From: DTU052 sp050951725
Lineage (GTDB): Bacteria > Bacillota > Syntrophomonadia > Syntrophomonadales > DTU052
DNA length: 64,000 nucleotides
Assembly (NCBI GenBank): GCA_050951725.1
Contig: JBMNJO010000019.1
Location: 124,001 to 188,000, forward strand
Reading direction: 5' to 3'
Part shown: positions 8,432-17,127 of the stretch, in pieces
Layout of the letters: each line of letters begins with the position of its first letter
Position numbering within the stretch: position 1 is the stretch's first letter
Notes under the pieces: generated by a model
What the model was told of the DNA's origin: nothing
Database searches by the model: none
The model's input: only the letters and a program-made list of their open reading frames with translations
Translations under genes and position numbers: made by a program

Positions 8432-9220
8432 AATGCTGTCTACCGTGTTTTGCTTGGAGTAGTGTCCATCGGTCATCTGGGTCATAACTTCTTCCTCGCC
8501 GAGGACTTTGATGCGGATCTCTGTTGGGGATAACCCCTGGTGATGGAGATCCAGGACCTGATCCCGCAGGCGCTGCATAAAGTCGAGTTTGGTCAGGAGG
8601 GCCTCCTGTCCGTTGGGGACTGGCCCCAAAAGACTGCAAAAGAGCATATCGACCGGCAGTTGGGCCAGTTTGTGCAGGGAATCAACTATCAGGTTGTAAT
8701 CCTCATCTGCTCGCAGGTACTTGAACCCCCGTCCGCAGAATATGTCTCCCGTAAACAGCCACTGCTGCCGGGGTTCATAGAAACAGACATGGGCATCGCA
8801 GTGCCCGGGGGTATGGATTACATCAAACCAGTATTCCCCCGCACTGAATTGGTCTCCTAAAGGCAGTCCCTGCGATGGTTCCGGATACTCCCATACCTCG
8901 AGCTGGTAGGGCAGAAGATCAAGGGCCCGGGGATTCTCCAGAAAAGGTAAAGCTTTATGGTGGGCATAGATCTCTGCGTTAAATTTGTCCTGCACTGCCC
9001 GGTTGTTACCTGTATGGTCCTCATGATGGTGGGTGTTTATGATTTTGCTTATCCTTTCACCTTCCAATGCCGCCAGGATCTCGGGTCTGACCCAGGCACA
9101 ACTGGTATCGATCAACACGTCCTCCAGCAGAAAGGCGTGGACCTGGTAGGGGACATAATCACCTATGCTCCGGCCCGAGCGGATAACCTTGACCGGGCCG
9201 GTCATTGTTTGCTTAAGCAT
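8411..9220 (-). CDS. MBL-fold metallo-hydrolase
   Basis: A 269-residue metallo-beta-lactamase-fold protein. The ATG at 9218-9220 follows AAAGGAG by 5 bases; a longer frame upstream has no site. NTHHHEDHTG carries HxHxDH at about residues 69-78, HTPGHCDAHV gives the next His (about 138) and FTGDIFCGRG the bridging Asp. The C-terminal 60 residues are a helical segment with DGHYSKQNTVDSI. The substrate is unknown. The stop codon lies inside the 3' end of the prephenate-dehydratase-like gene. Confidence 0.85.
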   Translation of the reverse strand: MLKQTMTGPVKVIRSGRSIGDYVPYQVHAFLLEDVLIDTSCAWVRPEILAALEGERISKIINTHHHEDHTGNNRAVQDKFNAEIYAHHKALPFLENPRALDLLPYQLEVWEYPEPSQGLPLGDQFSAGEYWFDVIHTPGHCDAHVCFYEPRQQWLFTGDIFCGRGFKYLRADEDYNLIVDSLHKLAQLPVDMLFCSLLGPVPNGQEALLTKLDFMQRLRDQVLDLHHQGLSPTEIRIKVLGEEEVMTQMTDGHYSKQNTVDSILGILKQ

Positions 9221-9411
9221 TACTTTCTCCTTTCCCGGAAACATTTGGAAATACCGATGCTATTCAGGAGTTATTCTCCAGGTGCCGGGCGTATTCCTTC
9301 ACAGTCAAAATATCGATTTGGCAGGGGACGTTATTTTTATTGTGTTTTCCTGTTAGGTGTTTTTATCCTCCTGTACCCGCCTGGTTGCTTTTGTGACTGA
9401 GAGCTATTAGG

Positions 9412-9417
9412 TATAAT
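9412..9417 (+). promoter_or_regulatory. Candidate -10 box for purC
   Basis: A TATAAT hexamer 41 bases before the purC start. The best -35 match upstream (TTGTGA, 9391-9396) has a short 15-base spacer, so the promoter is tentative. Confidence 0.4.
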
Positions 9418-9457
9418 ATTACTGCGTCAATTTTTATTAACAAAGGGGATAACAGTA

Positions 9458-10144
9458 ATGAAGCTTGTATATAACGGGAAAACCAAGGACGTTTATGACC
9501 TGGGCAATGGTACTTACCTGTTGCGATTTAAGGATGATGTCACCGGAGCCGATGGGGTGTTCGACCCGGGGTCCAACACGGTGGGATTGACGATTGAAGG
9601 AGCAGGCCGGGCCGGTCTCAGGTTAACCAAGTACTTTTTTGAGATATTGCGGGAAAACGGCATCCCCACTCATTTCATAGATGCCGATATTGATAAGGCA
9701 ACCATGACTGTTAAGGCCGCTGCCGTTTTTGGAAAAGGGCTGGAAGTGATCTGTCGCTACCGGGCGGTAGGCAGCTTTTTAAGGCGGTATGGTGCCTATG
9801 CCGAAGAAGGTCAGCCATTGGATGCCTTTGTGGAGATCACCCTCAAAGACGATGAACGGCAGGACCCGCCGATCACCGAGGATGCCCTGGATATGCTGGG
9901 GATACTGTCCAAGAGTGAATACCAGGTATTGAAAGACCTGACCAGGAGAATCAGCCAGGTGGTCAAGGATGAGTTGGCCAAAAAAGGAATCGAGCTGTAT
10001 GATATAAAGTTCGAGTTCGGACGGGTAGGCGAAAATCAGGAGATAGCATTGATTGATGAGATCTCCGGCGGGAATATGCGGGCTTACAAGGATGGAAAGT
10101 ACATCCCGCCTTTGGAACTGGAAAAAATGGTTCTCGAAGGATAA
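9458..10144 (+). CDS. purC: Phosphoribosylaminoimidazole-succinocarboxamide (SAICAR) synthase
   Basis: A 228-residue SAICAR synthase, which ligates aspartate to CAIR with ATP in purine synthesis. The N-terminal lobe is YNGKTKDVYD..LLRFKDDVTGADG; the CRYRAVGSFLRRYG segment and ELYDIKFEFGRVGE..ALIDEISGGNMR at the C-terminus are characteristic. The length is slightly below the usual 235-240 because the N-terminus is short. It is separated from any other pur gene in this window and has its own terminator. Confidence 0.88.
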   Translation: MKLVYNGKTKDVYDLGNGTYLLRFKDDVTGADGVFDPGSNTVGLTIEGAGRAGLRLTKYFFEILRENGIPTHFIDADIDKATMTVKAAAVFGKGLEVICRYRAVGSFLRRYGAYAEEGQPLDAFVEITLKDDERQDPPITEDALDMLGILSKSEYQVLKDLTRRISQVVKDELAKKGIELYDIKFEFGRVGENQEIALIDEISGGNMRAYKDGKYIPPLELEKMVLEG

Positions 10145-10239
10145 GGCCCTCCCTGAACACGGCGGACTGAGATAGAAAGGGATAAGGCTGCCCGTTAAAG
10201 GTTGATACAGTAAAATCATAATTAGTTCCAATTTGCGAA

Positions 10240-10265
10240 AAGGGGTTAGAAACAACCCCTTTTTT
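10240..10265 (+). terminator. Intrinsic terminator after purC
   Basis: Stem AAGGGGTT (10240-10247) with AACCCCTT (10254-10261), followed by TTTT then GG. Confidence 0.85.
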
Positions 10266-10587
10266 GGTCCTGTTCAATTAACCCAAATGTAGGTTCGAGG
10301 GCCGAATACCCGTTACCGGGAAGTAGCGGTTTCCTTCTCCACCTTATCCAATTTCGCCAGCCGGTGCAGGTGATTATAAACCATGACAGATCATCATCAT
10401 GCGGCCGGGATAATCATATCGGGCGCAGTTCGACCAATCTTTTGATTGACCTGATGAAAAGGGGGTATAGGCAGGACATGGCAGATACTGTTGGTGTCTG
10501 GCCGGGGATGGCCACGAATATTCATGCATTCAAACTTATGAATCACTACTTTTCGCAGCGGAATCAGTTTTCAAGAGGGGGAATTCT
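10266..10587. other. Intergenic region before trmO
   Basis: About 320 bases. An 80-codon open frame (10364-10606) overlaps the start of trmO but has no recognisable content and no convincing ribosome site, so I do not call it. Nothing else identifiable. Confidence 0.4.
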
Positions 10588-11010
10588 GTGCAGCTCAAAC
10601 CGATAGGGGTTATTCACTCCCCTTACCAGAATCAGGCTGAGGCTCCCCGTCAGGGGCGATTACAGATGGACACGGGTGAGATTGAGGTATTTCCTGAGTT
10701 TGAAGCGGGACTGAAAGACATCGAGAAAAACTCCCACCTGCTTATCCTCTACTGGTGTGACCGGGGAACCCGCGACACGATTCTGACCGCGAAACCATGG
10801 GATGAGCGGGTACGGGGGGTATTTGCCACTCGGTCTCCAAATCGTCCCAATCCCATTGCTATTGACCTGGTTGATCTGATCCGCCGGGACGGCAACCGGT
10901 TGGTGGTGAGAGGGATCGATGCGCTTGACAAGAGCCCTCTTCTGGATATCAAACCCTATAGTTTTAAATTGGATACGGTTACTCCTGATGACGACGACGA
11001 TGCCGGTTAA
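10588..11010 (+). CDS. trmO: TrmO-type tRNA methyltransferase (TsaA/YaeB family)
   Basis: A 140-residue protein of the TsaA/TrmO family, which in characterised cases adds an N6-methyl group to threonylcarbamoyl-adenosine at tRNA position 37 using S-adenosylmethionine. The signature segments are PIGVIHSPY at the N-terminus, GVFATRSPNRPNPIAID (about residues 72-88) and GIDALDKSPLLDIKPY (about 109-124). The start is GTG at 10588, preceded by AGAGGGGG. The tail ends in a run of five Asp. Some archaeal and clostridial members may act in other pathways, so the substrate is by homology only. Monocistronic. Confidence 0.8.
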   Translation: MQLKPIGVIHSPYQNQAEAPRQGRLQMDTGEIEVFPEFEAGLKDIEKNSHLLILYWCDRGTRDTILTAKPWDERVRGVFATRSPNRPNPIAIDLVDLIRRDGNRLVVRGIDALDKSPLLDIKPYSFKLDTVTPDDDDDAG

Positions 11011-11193
11011 TCAGCGGCCAATCACGGTTTTATGTATAAGACCCACACAAATGTAAACACCGGTGCCAAGACATAATGTTTACCCTAATCGGATTATTTA
11101 GTTATACTGTTATAGAACGGCAATTCTGATTTGTCAGGTTCGTTAATTGCATAGGGTTTGTAAGTTCGGATTTTAAATTGTGTAAGGGGAGGT

Positions 11194-11207
11194 GAGGTTT
11201 GAACCTC
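11194..11207. promoter_or_regulatory. Palindromic possible operator before the acyl-CoA dehydrogenase
   Basis: GAGGTT-TG-AACCTC, a perfect 6-bp inverted repeat with a 2-base spacer that extends imperfectly on both sides. It lies 103 bases upstream of the acyl-CoA dehydrogenase start, in an otherwise gene-free 299-base gap. Size and position suit a dimeric repressor site (inference). Confidence 0.4.
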
Positions 11208-11309
11208 AACCGAGCGAGAGGTTACATTTTTATTGATGCCTAAACTGGTGATATTATCTTAGTTCATGAAGCATCTGTTTCAAATTTTCGCACGACAGGA
11301 GTGACACCA

Positions 11310-13112
11310 ATGGCAGAACAATTTGCAAGCAAGAGAAACCTGAAGTTCATGTTGTATGAGGTCTTCAACGCCGAAGAACTCACTAAGTATGAATACTTCC
11401 AGGATCATAGCCGTGAAACGTTCGACATGATCCTCGACACCTTTTATAAGATCGGAGTAGACTTCCTTTATCCCCTCTATCAGGAATTGGACAAGAATCC
11501 CCCCCAGTATGTGGATGGTCAGGCCAAGGTTAACCCAGCATACCGCGAATACATGAAGATGTGCGGCGAGGTTGGCTGGCTCAATGCCAACTGGCCCTAT
11601 GAAGAAGGAGGACAGCAAGTCCCCACGACAATTACCATGGCCTGTTCATTTGTGATGGCGGCAGCCAACTGCGGGATGACTGGTTTCCCGATGCTGACTA
11701 CCGGGGCGGCCAATCTGATCCGCAACTTTGGATCCCAGGAATTGAAAGACCGCTATATTGAAAAAATGATGACTGGCGAATGGCAGGGAACCATGGCTTT
11801 GACCGAACCAGGTGCGGGAAGTTCCCTGGCAGACATCGCCACCATGGCTGAAGACACAGGGAATGGTTACTACAAGATCAAAGGGCAGAAGATTTTTATC
11901 TCCTGCGGGGATACGGATGCAACTGACAACACCATTCACCTGATGCTGGCCAAGATCAAAGGATCGCCGGCAGGGGTCAAAGGGATATCCCTCTTTGTGG
12001 TACCCAAATTCCGGTTTGCCGCTGATGGAAACCTGGAGCGCAACGACATCCTGTGTGCCGGGATCGAACATAAAATGGGCTTCAAAGGTTCTCCCATCTG
12101 TACCCTCAATATGGGCGAAAACAATGATTGCTGGGGATACCTGGTAGGCGAACCCAATATGGGACTTTCCTACATGTTCCAGATGATGAATGAAGCTCGT
12201 ATCGGCGTTGGTATTGCGGCGGTAGCCAAAGCAACCGCAGCATATTACGACGCTCTTGAATACACCCAGCAGCGTTTGCAGGGTAGAAAAGCCAATCAGA
12301 AGGATCCCACCTCTCCTCAGGTGCCCCTGATCGAACATGCTGACATCAAACGCATGCTGCTATTCCAACGGGCTGTCTGTGAAGGTGGCCTTGGCCTGGG
12401 ACTTCAGCTGGCCAAGTATTTGGACCTGGCCGAAGTCGGGCAGGACAAAGAAAAATACGAACTGTTGGTCGACTTCATGGTTCCCATGGTCAAGACTTTC
12501 CCGTCGGAATACGGGATTCTTTCGACCTCAGCGGCCATACAGTGTCTGGGCGGATACGGTTATTGCCAGGACTTCCCGGTTGAACAGCATTTCCGTGATA
12601 TCCGCATAGATCCCATTCACGAGGGAACAACTGGCATACAGGCGCAGGACCTCCTGGGACGCAAATCTACCATGAAGAAGGGTGCTGCCTACAAGGCGTT
12701 TATGGAAGAAGCGAACAAGAGCATTGCCGCCGCCAGAGAGATACCGGAACTCAAGCCTCAGGCGGATATCCTGGCCCAGGGTCTTGAGGTTATGAATGAT
12801 GTGGCCAACTATCTTTTCGGAGTGCAAAAGGAAAAAGGCGCCGAAGAGTTCCTGGCCGATGCAACACTTTACCTGGAAATGGTCGGATTGTTGGCAGTTG
12901 GCTGGCAGTGGATCATGCAAGGCCTTGTTGCTTACAAAGCGCTGCAGGGACAGCCTTCTGAGGGCGATACCAAATTCTACCGCGGTAAGCTGCAGACTAT
13001 GAAGTATTTCTTCACTTATGAAATTCCAAGGGTCAACAGCCTGGCTCATGTTATGAAGACCAGCAACGGTTTGACCGCCAACATGGACGTAAGTCTGTTT
13101 GACGAAGAATAA
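11310..13112 (+). CDS. Acyl-CoA dehydrogenase, long form
   Basis: A 600-residue flavoprotein that oxidises acyl-CoA to enoyl-CoA. ATG 11310 is preferred over GTG 11301 because AGGAG lies just before it. The N-terminal helical domain spans about 1-155; the FAD-facing strand domain contains GTMALTEPGAGSSLADI (about 163-179) and KIKGQKIFISCGD. The C-terminal helical domain holds QCLGGYGYCQDFPVEQHFRD and DPIHEGTTGIQ, typical of the 600-residue subfamily with an extra C-terminal domain (about 470-600). Such enzymes partner electron-transfer flavoprotein in syntrophic and beta-oxidising Clostridia. No etf genes are in the window. Monocistronic with a strong terminator. Confidence 0.88.
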   Translation: MAEQFASKRNLKFMLYEVFNAEELTKYEYFQDHSRETFDMILDTFYKIGVDFLYPLYQELDKNPPQYVDGQAKVNPAYREYMKMCGEVGWLNANWPYEEGGQQVPTTITMACSFVMAAANCGMTGFPMLTTGAANLIRNFGSQELKDRYIEKMMTGEWQGTMALTEPGAGSSLADIATMAEDTGNGYYKIKGQKIFISCGDTDATDNTIHLMLAKIKGSPAGVKGISLFVVPKFRFAADGNLERNDILCAGIEHKMGFKGSPICTLNMGENNDCWGYLVGEPNMGLSYMFQMMNEARIGVGIAAVAKATAAYYDALEYTQQRLQGRKANQKDPTSPQVPLIEHADIKRMLLFQRAVCEGGLGLGLQLAKYLDLAEVGQDKEKYELLVDFMVPMVKTFPSEYGILSTSAAIQCLGGYGYCQDFPVEQHFRDIRIDPIHEGTTGIQAQDLLGRKSTMKKGAAYKAFMEEANKSIAAAREIPELKPQADILAQGLEVMNDVANYLFGVQKEKGAEEFLADATLYLEMVGLLAVGWQWIMQGLVAYKALQGQPSEGDTKFYRGKLQTMKYFFTYEIPRVNSLAHVMKTSNGLTANMDVSLFDEE

Positions 13113-13135
13113 TCAATAGGACATATAACGCGAGA

Positions 13136-13168
13136 AACAGGGAACCGACTGGTTCCCTGTTTTGTTTG
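13136..13168 (+). terminator. Intrinsic terminator after acyl-CoA dehydrogenase
   Basis: Eleven-bp perfect stem AACAGGGAACC (13136-13146) with GGTTCCCTGTT (13151-13161), four-base loop, then TTGTTTG. Confidence 0.9.
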
Positions 13169-13170
13169 CG

Positions 13171-13258
13171 GTGCGCCCGGCATGGGCGCAGTCTAATGGG
13201 TGAAAGTCCCTAGTGCGGGTTGATAGTGCCAAGCACATAGCCAAGGGCAAGGGTGTCC
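13171..13258 (+). mobile_element. 5' fragment of a group II intron
   Basis: Begins GTGCGCCCGG, the standard start of bacterial group II introns, and continues with phrases typical of domain I (CTAATGGGTGAAAGTCCC, then AGCCAAGGGCAAGGGTGTC). No maturase gene and no domain V/VI were found nearby, so this is a truncated remnant of under 100 bases, abutting the repeat at 13264. Confidence 0.65.
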
Positions 13259-13263
13259 TGACT

Positions 13264-13377
13264 ATTTCGGGAACACCATACTAAATTGTCGTAGCCCACT
13301 CCTATTTTGAGGACACCATACTAAATTGTCGTACCCGCTCAGGCGGGCAATGTATTTATTATGGTGTCCCCAAAATA
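13264..13377. repeat. MITE-like element with GACACCATACTAAAT arms
   Basis: Two near-identical left arms in tandem (from 13264 and 13302, each CTATTT.., ACACCATACTAAATTGTCGTA) and one inverted right arm (ATGGTGTCCCCAAAATA, ending about 13377). A CCCGC-TCA-GGCGGG hairpin sits between the second pair of arms. The same arms occur at 16241-16268 and 44792-44868. No coding capacity, so any movement would need an enzyme supplied elsewhere. Confidence 0.65.
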
Positions 13378-13535
13378 AAATTAAAAAGGGAGAGCCATCA
13401 CTATAAGCGAACCCGGCTTATCCGGTAGATTGTCAGAGGAATTCGCCCTTTACAAAAAAAGGAGTAAGTGCGGCCGGTGTGGAACAATTCCAACGGGGGA
13501 ATGTACGGCCACAAATGAATGGGGGGGTTAGAATA

Positions 13536-15524
13536 ATGAAGCTGTTAACACCAATCACTGTCGGGAATACGGAGATTCCGAACCGAATCGTTATGTCAGC
13601 CATGCACATGTCATATACCAATGATGGTTACGCCAATGAGAGATTCTACCGGTTCTATGAAGAGCGGGCCCGTGGTGGGGCCGGTCTGATTATGGTTGGG
13701 GGATGTCAGATAGACGAACATGGATACGACAGCATGCTTTCCGTGAGTGATGATAAATACATCCCCAAGCTCAAGGTCTTGACATCACGGGTTAAGAGGT
13801 ATGAGAGCCGGATCGGATGTCAGCTGTTTCAGGCCGGACGTTACTCCTTTTCGTTTTTGTCCGGAGTCCAGTCGGTAGCGCCGTCACCGGTCTACTCTCC
13901 GCTGACCCGGGAGGTGCCCCGGGAGTTGTCAACCGATGAGGTTTATGGGGTGATAGCCAGCTTTGGTCAAGCGGCCAGGCGTGCGCGGGAAGCCGGCTTT
14001 GATCTGGTGGAGGTCATTGGAAGTGCCGGCTATCTGGTGAGCCAGTTCCTGTCACCGCTAACCAACTTCCGCCAGGATGAGTTCGGAGGAAGCCTGGAAA
14101 ACCGTATGCGATTCGGCCTGGAAGTAGTACGGGAAGTCCGGCAGCAGGTAGGAGACGATTACCCGGTCGGCATTCGCCTGGCCGGTAATGAACTGTTGCC
14201 CGGGGGGACTCCGCATGATGAAATAATTGCTTTTGCCCGTGAACTGGAGAAAGCCGGGGTGGACCTCATCAATGTTACCGGCGGCTGGCATGAGAGCCGG
14301 GTGCCGCAGATAACCATGAACGTCCCTGAAGGCGCGTTTGTTTATTTGGCGCAGGCCATCAAGCGAGCCGTGAATGTTAAAGTTGTAGCCAGTAACCGGT
14401 TAAATGATGTGAGATTGGCGGAGAGGATTCTTCTTAACCGGCAGGCGGACATGATCTCCATGGCCCGCGGGTTGATTGCTGATCCGGAACTGCCCTTGAA
14501 ACTCAAGGATGGCAGGGTCAGCCAGATCCGCCGGTGTATTGCCTGTAACCAGGGATGTATGGACCACACCTTCGGCATGGGCATCGTAGAGTGTCTGGTT
14601 AACGCCCAGGCTGGTCATGAGTGCGAGATTGAAACAACACCAGCGGCACCGCCCAAACGGGTCCTGGTTATTGGGGGAGGTCCTGCCGGCATGGAGGCCG
14701 CACGGGTTGCTGCTCTCAGGGGGCATCAGGTATCCCTGTGGGAAAAGACTGACAATCTGGGAGGGCAACTACTGCTGGCAGCCGTTCCACCGGGGAGATC
14801 CGATTTCCGTTACCTGGTAGATTACCTGGTGGAGAGCCTGAAGGACTTAAAGGTTGACATAATCCTGAATCGGGCGGCTGACATTCAGAAAGTTAAGGAA
14901 TTTGGTCCTGACGTAATTGTGGTTGCTGCCGGTGCTCATCCCAGTACCCCACCCATTCCCGGAGTGGAGCAACACCATGTTGTTCAGGCCTGGGAGGTAC
15001 TGGCGGGCGATATGGAACTGGGGGATAATATCGTAGTTATCGGTGGGGGAGCGGTAGGCTGCGAGACCGCCCTGTTCCTGGCTCATACAGGAACCATTGA
15101 TGCTGCAACTTTACGATTCCTTACAGTTCACAAGGTTGAAGAACCGGATAGACTCTACCAGCTGAGCACCCAGGGAATAAAACAGGTGACGCTTATCGAG
15201 CAGCAGGCGCGGGTGGCCCAGGATATCGGTCGGTCCAACCGCTGGGTGATATACCACGACCTGGGGCGTTATGGTGTTGACATCAAAACCTCTGCCCGGG
15301 TAGTGGCCATTGAGGAGGACGGAGTATCAGTAGAAACGGACAGCCAGGTGCAGAAGATCAAGGCGGATACAGTGGTTCTGGCGGTAGGTTCGAGATCCAA
15401 TACCGATATAGTTGATCAGCTGCAGGGGGTGGCACCCGAGATCTACGTCATAGGTGATGCCAGGGAACCGCGCAAAGCGATGGAAGCCATTCACGAAGGC
15501 TTTCATGTCGGCAACACAATATAA
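13536..15524 (+). CDS. Old Yellow Enzyme-type NADH:flavin oxidoreductase (FadH/2-enoate reductase family)
   Basis: About 662 residues. ATG 13536 follows a GGGGGGG site and opens with MKLLTPITVGNTEIPNRIVMSAM. The N-terminal TIM barrel (about 1-345) binds FMN; QFLSPLTNFRQDEFGGSLENRMRF is diagnostic. Next come the 4Fe-4S cysteines (CIACNQGC and a later C in VECLVN, about 330-350), then an FAD/NAD(P)H domain with GGGPAGMEAA and GGGAVGCE. Electrons pass NAD(P)H to FAD to FeS to FMN and reduce C=C bonds of enoates or 2,4-dienoyl-CoA; the substrate is not resolvable. Upstream is a repeat cluster, downstream the C_GCAxxG_C_C gene. Confidence 0.85.
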   Translation: MKLLTPITVGNTEIPNRIVMSAMHMSYTNDGYANERFYRFYEERARGGAGLIMVGGCQIDEHGYDSMLSVSDDKYIPKLKVLTSRVKRYESRIGCQLFQAGRYSFSFLSGVQSVAPSPVYSPLTREVPRELSTDEVYGVIASFGQAARRAREAGFDLVEVIGSAGYLVSQFLSPLTNFRQDEFGGSLENRMRFGLEVVREVRQQVGDDYPVGIRLAGNELLPGGTPHDEIIAFARELEKAGVDLINVTGGWHESRVPQITMNVPEGAFVYLAQAIKRAVNVKVVASNRLNDVRLAERILLNRQADMISMARGLIADPELPLKLKDGRVSQIRRCIACNQGCMDHTFGMGIVECLVNAQAGHECEIETTPAAPPKRVLVIGGGPAGMEAARVAALRGHQVSLWEKTDNLGGQLLLAAVPPGRSDFRYLVDYLVESLKDLKVDIILNRAADIQKVKEFGPDVIVVAAGAHPSTPPIPGVEQHHVVQAWEVLAGDMELGDNIVVIGGGAVGCETALFLAHTGTIDAATLRFLTVHKVEEPDRLYQLSTQGIKQVTLIEQQARVAQDIGRSNRWVIYHDLGRYGVDIKTSARVVAIEEDGVSVETDSQVQKIKADTVVLAVGSRSNTDIVDQLQGVAPEIYVIGDAREPRKAMEAIHEGFHVGNTI

Positions 15525-15628
15525 GGAGAGCAAAAGACCGTTCCCGCGTTATCCCCGGAAATAGGTGTTAATGTCTGCGAATAGTCTCCTGCAGTTTAGT
15601 GTACAGGTGAGAGAGGGAGGGATTGTTT

Positions 15629-16132
15629 GTGGAAGAGGTTCTGAACAAGGCATTCGCTCTGGCCAAAGACTATGAATTAAAAAATGGGGGTTGTCCCCAA
15701 TGCACATTGATGGGTGTCTTTGAGGCACTGGAGATAGAAGATGATTCGGTTTTCAAAGCCGCAACCGCCCTGGCAGACGGGGTTGGCTTAACCGGTGACG
15801 GACACTGTGGTGCGCTGTCCGGTGGAGCAATGGCCATCAGCTATTTATTTGGCCGGGAGAAAAAGGACTTTGGCAGTCAAAGGAAGCTGCTCAAGGCCAA
15901 CATCCTATCCAAGAGATTACACGACGAGTTTGTCAATAAATACGGAACCTGCCGGTGTGCGGATATCCAAAAACAGACCTTCGGACGTTTCTTTAACCTG
16001 TATGACCCAGCACATATGGAGGCCGCTGCCCAGGCTGGAATGGCTGAAAAGTGTTCTACCCTGGTGGGAGAGGTGGCTCGAATGACCACCAGGATAATAT
16101 TGGAGGAAAAGAACCGGCAAGCAAAGGCATAG
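15629..16132 (+). CDS. C_GCAxxG_C_C family redox protein
   Basis: A 167-residue protein with cysteine spacing typical of the family named for its motif: GGCPQC (about 22-27), GDGHCGALSGG (about 53-63) and GTCRCAD (about 108-114). Such proteins occur mainly in anaerobes and are thought to bind metal or act in redox; no reaction is established. GTG 15629 is chosen because GGGAGG lies 8 bases upstream; TTG 15623 would be too close. It follows the enoate-reductase-like gene by about 100 bases in the same direction, so co-expression is possible. Confidence 0.75.
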   Translation: MEEVLNKAFALAKDYELKNGGCPQCTLMGVFEALEIEDDSVFKAATALADGVGLTGDGHCGALSGGAMAISYLFGREKKDFGSQRKLLKANILSKRLHDEFVNKYGTCRCADIQKQTFGRFFNLYDPAHMEAAAQAGMAEKCSTLVGEVARMTTRIILEEKNRQAKA

Positions 16133-16153
16133 TGTGGTGGGTTGATATCAATG

Positions 16154-16194
16154 GGTACCTAAACTTGCGCGACTCAGCGCCAAGTTTAGGTACC
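16154..16194. repeat. Palindromic repeat, GGTACCTAAACTTG arms
   Basis: GGTACCTAAACTTG (16154-16167) and CAAGTTTAGGTACC (16181-16194) are perfect 14-base inverted arms around a GC-rich 13-base loop. It is followed by a CGTCCCCGC segment resembling the cores of other short repeats here. It lies between the convergent genes at 15629 and 16272 and may also terminate transcription. Confidence 0.6.
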
Positions 16195-16240
16195 GTCCCC
16201 GCTTTGCCCAACGCCACGACGTCCCTCGTTTGGTTTCCAC

Positions 16241-16268
16241 TCTATTTAGTATGGTGTCCCCGAAATAG
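16241..16268. repeat. Solo arm of the GACACCATACTAAAT repeat
   Basis: TCTATTTAGTATGGTGTCC continuing CCGAAATAG is the right-arm sequence of the MITE-like elements at 13264 and 44792, here without a partner. Confidence 0.6.
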
Positions 16269-16271
16269 CTA

Positions 16272-16415
16272 TTAGTCCCGGGGGCCTTCTTCCCAGAACT
16301 TGCGGCCTTTACGCAGGATCCAGCCGCCCAGGAACAGGCCATTTATAAATGCCCAAGGTACAGTCAGCATCTCAAAATGGAAACCTTTTCGTGGTTCACT
16401 GTTAAACAATCGCAT
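16272..16415 (-). CDS. 47-residue predicted membrane-associated protein
   Basis: A short gene with an excellent ribosome site (AAAAGGAGG, 8 bases before ATG 16413-16415). The protein starts MRLFNSEPRKGFHFEML, has one hydrophobic stretch (TVPWAFINGLFLGGWIL, about residues 18-34) and a basic tail (RKGRKFWEEGPRD). This resembles a single-span or surface-attached peptide. I do not recognise a family. It is the next minus-strand gene after the hydF-linked 16545-17093 gene, 129 bases on, and could be in the same transcript (inference). Confidence 0.6.
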   Translation of the reverse strand: MRLFNSEPRKGFHFEMLTVPWAFINGLFLGGWILRKGRKFWEEGPRD

Positions 16416-16544
16416 CCAGTTCGCCTCCTTTTCCTCTTATTCTTGGCAGGCACACCGTGAAATATGAAATCACGGCAGTGTAACCTTTTTCTAAAGGCGG
16501 AGGCGATTTCCTCAAATAACAGGACTTTGCCGGAAACTCAATTC

Positions 16545-17093
16545 CTACTTCTTGACCCTCGGCATACAGATAATCTCTCTTACCTGGGTATCCCAGAAGT
16601 GGTTGGAATGAGCCGGCATTACGACGATCGCGGAATCCGCACCACTCACCGTTCCGGCTATGGATATAACCTCGGTGTCGTGGGGTATCATTCCCGCGTC
16701 CTTGGCCATTGTGGCTATCTCAATTGCCACTTTCACACCCTGCCCAAACATCCGCAGGGTCTGGGCTATAATCTCAGCCGGGTAAACCCCTCCAAAATGA
16801 TTTCGAACTGCGCGGTCAACCCCAGCCAGGAGATGAGTGGAGGTTAAAACCTTTGCCCCCAGACTGGACAGCTCTTGCCGGGTCTCAGCAGGCATCTCAT
16901 CTTGTCCGGGACCAGAAAACCCCACATGGTGGGTTACGCAGGTGAGGTCAAAGCCCCGGTCAATTAGTTTGCGAGCCGTGTCCCCTGAACAGGAGGCCAC
17001 TACTATGTGCCGGAGGCCAAGTTCCTGCCCGCGTTTAATCGCCAGATTGATCGTGTTTTCAGTATTCTCTGGACCTGATTTTTCCCAAAACAT
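16545..17093 (-). CDS. Pyruvate-kinase C-terminal-domain-like protein
   Basis: A 182-residue protein starting MFWEKSGPENTENTI; ATG 17091-17093 is preferred because GGGAGG stands before it. ENTENTINLAIKRG, HIVVASCSGDTARKLIDRG and CVTHHVGFSGPGQDEM match the alpha/beta domain found at the C-terminus of pyruvate kinases and as free-standing COG1751-type proteins. The stand-alone form has no proven activity. It begins 35 bases after hydF on the same strand, so it likely belongs to the hydrogenase-maturation transcript. Whether it has a maturation role is unknown. Confidence 0.7.
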   Translation of the reverse strand: MFWEKSGPENTENTINLAIKRGQELGLRHIVVASCSGDTARKLIDRGFDLTCVTHHVGFSGPGQDEMPAETRQELSSLGAKVLTSTHLLAGVDRAVRNHFGGVYPAEIIAQTLRMFGQGVKVAIEIATMAKDAGMIPHDTEVISIAGTVSGADSAIVVMPAHSNHFWDTQVREIICMPRVKK

Positions 17094-17127
17094 GCCAAAA
17101 CCTCCCAAATATTTAAATATGTCCACC

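Noticed and set aside
10364..10606. 80-codon open frame before trmO
   Set aside because: Overlaps the trmO start, has no family resemblance and no clear ribosome site.
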